Below, in pieces: positions 4,826 to 5,349 of a stretch of DNA of 5,349 bases. The stretch is from Acetobacteraceae bacterium (lineage in GTDB: Bacteria > Pseudomonadota > Alphaproteobacteria > Acetobacterales > Acetobacteraceae), in assembly GCA_027340195.1 (NCBI GenBank), contig DAHWNE010000076.1:1-5349 (forward strand), read 5' to 3'. The notes beneath the pieces were generated by a model. It was not told the origin of the DNA. It did no database searches and saw nothing but the letters and a program-made list of their open reading frames with translations. Every line of letters starts with the position of its first letter. Position 1 is the stretch's first letter. A program made the position numbers and the translations under genes.

Positions 4826-5349
4826 ATGCGACGGCGGGTTTTATCATGGCTGGGGGCGGGCTGGCTGGCGATGGGGATCGCGCACGGCGCCACGCCGCGC
4901 GCCCCACAGATCGCCCCACGGATCGGCCCGGAGGTCGCCCAGGCGCTGCGCCGCTTCGGCCCGGTCACCGTGCTGCGCACCTTGCCCGGCCCGCCGGGCA
5001 TGACCGCGGCGCTGGTGCGCGCGGGCGCGCAGCAGGCGGTGGTCTGGGTGCTGGATCATGGCGGCGTGGTGGCCACCGGTCAGGTCTGGAACGCGCGGGG
5101 CGAGGATCTGACCCGGGCGATGGCGATCCGCTTCGGCCTGATCCCGCGCCCGCTGGCGCCCGCCGCGGTGGCGGCCGCGGTGGCGCGGCTGGACAGCTTC
5201 ACGCTCGGCTCCGGCGGGCCGGAAATCACCGTGTTCTTGGACCCCAACTGCATTTTCTGCCACCGGTTGTATCAACGCGCGGTGCCTCTGCTGGCGGCGG
5301 GCCGGCTGCGGTTGCGGGTGGTGATGGTGGGGTTCCTGAAACCCACCAG
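4826..5349 (+). CDS. DsbG-like periplasmic thiol:disulfide interchange protein (3' end missing)
   Basis: The first 174 codons are present and the frame is still open at the window edge. Residues 1-22 (MRRRVLSWLG then AGWLAMGIAHGA) form a short basic and hydrophobic signal peptide, so the product should be periplasmic. Residues ~35-105 resemble the DsbC/DsbG dimerisation domain; VVATGQVWNARGEDL (81-95) parallels the E. coli DsbG segment AISGYMYNEKGENL. The thioredoxin-like domain starts near 130, with the active-site stretch FLDPNCIFCH (Cys142 and Cys145) matching the FADP-x-C-x-x-C pattern. The following RLRVVMVGFLKP (161-172) parallels DsbG LRTLLVGVIKP, which favours DsbG over DsbC. Such proteins reduce or isomerise cysteines in exported proteins and are usually kept reduced by DsbD. 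The CxxC dipeptide is Ile-Phe rather than the Pro-Tyr of E. coli DsbG. The cis-proline loop lies beyond the window. It is divergent from the carboxypeptidase. Confidence 0.85.
   Translation, partial: MRRRVLSWLGAGWLAMGIAHGATPRAPQIAPRIGPEVAQALRRFGPVTVLRTLPGPPGMTAALVRAGAQQAVVWVLDHGGVVATGQVWNARGEDLTRAMAIRFGLIPRPLAPAAVAAAVARLDSFTLGSGGPEITVFLDPNCIFCHRLYQRAVPLLAAGRLRLRVVMVGFLKPT

Noticed and set aside
4032..4919. Minus-strand open frames near the carboxypeptidase start and opposite the DsbG-like gene, including 4844-5275
   Set aside because: They are shadows in alternative frames: Arg/Pro/Ala-rich, without motifs, and conflicting with the two genes supported by catalytic motifs and signal peptides.
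1..5349. tRNA, rRNA, CRISPR array, insertion sequence or riboswitch
   Set aside because: I saw no regularly spaced direct repeats, no transposase motif, no tRNA-like cloverleaf with a conserved T-loop, and gaps too short for most riboswitches.

Overview
This is a very GC-rich window (roughly 70% G+C or more by eye) with tightly packed genes and strong third-position G/C bias. The gene families are Gram-negative: a periplasmic DsbG-like protein and a PBP5-type carboxypeptidase with signal peptide and C-terminal anchor. Composition and protein style suggest an alphaproteobacterium, possibly Rhodospirillales/Acetobacteraceae. That placement is inference, because the window has no rRNA or other marker.

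Layout. Bases 1-97 hold two back-to-back inverted repeats and no gene; the second, with 22-bp arms, abuts the stop codon of the first gene. On the minus strand, an epoxide-hydrolase-type alpha/beta hydrolase (1353-2447) is followed by an MgtC/DUF4010 membrane protein (97-1356). They share a 4-bp ATGA stop/start overlap and so form a probable translationally coupled operon. A 92-bp divergent gap (2448-2539), containing a perfect 10-bp inverted repeat, separates this pair from a plus-strand NAD(P)-dependent beta-hydroxyacid dehydrogenase (2540-3412). That gene converges, with only 6 bp between stop codons, on a minus-strand D-alanyl-D-alanine carboxypeptidase (3419-4624); a 7-bp GC hairpin covers the junction. 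A second divergent gap (4625-4825) carries a perfect 16-bp palindrome and a candidate -10 box for the carboxypeptidase. It leads to a plus-strand DsbG-like thiol:disulfide protein that runs off the right edge (4826-5349, incomplete).

How the genes relate. The hydrolase and MgtC/DUF4010 protein are probably made together. The divergent dehydrogenase may share regulation with them through the common gap, but no shared pathway can be proved. The carboxypeptidase and DsbG-like protein both act in the periplasm and share a divergent control region. Every complete gene belongs to a known family. I see no clear new defence, mobile or RNA system. The points most worth a second look are the palindromes in the gaps, the tandem hairpins at the left edge, the enlarged hydrolase cap, and the unusual CIFC active site of the DsbG-like protein.
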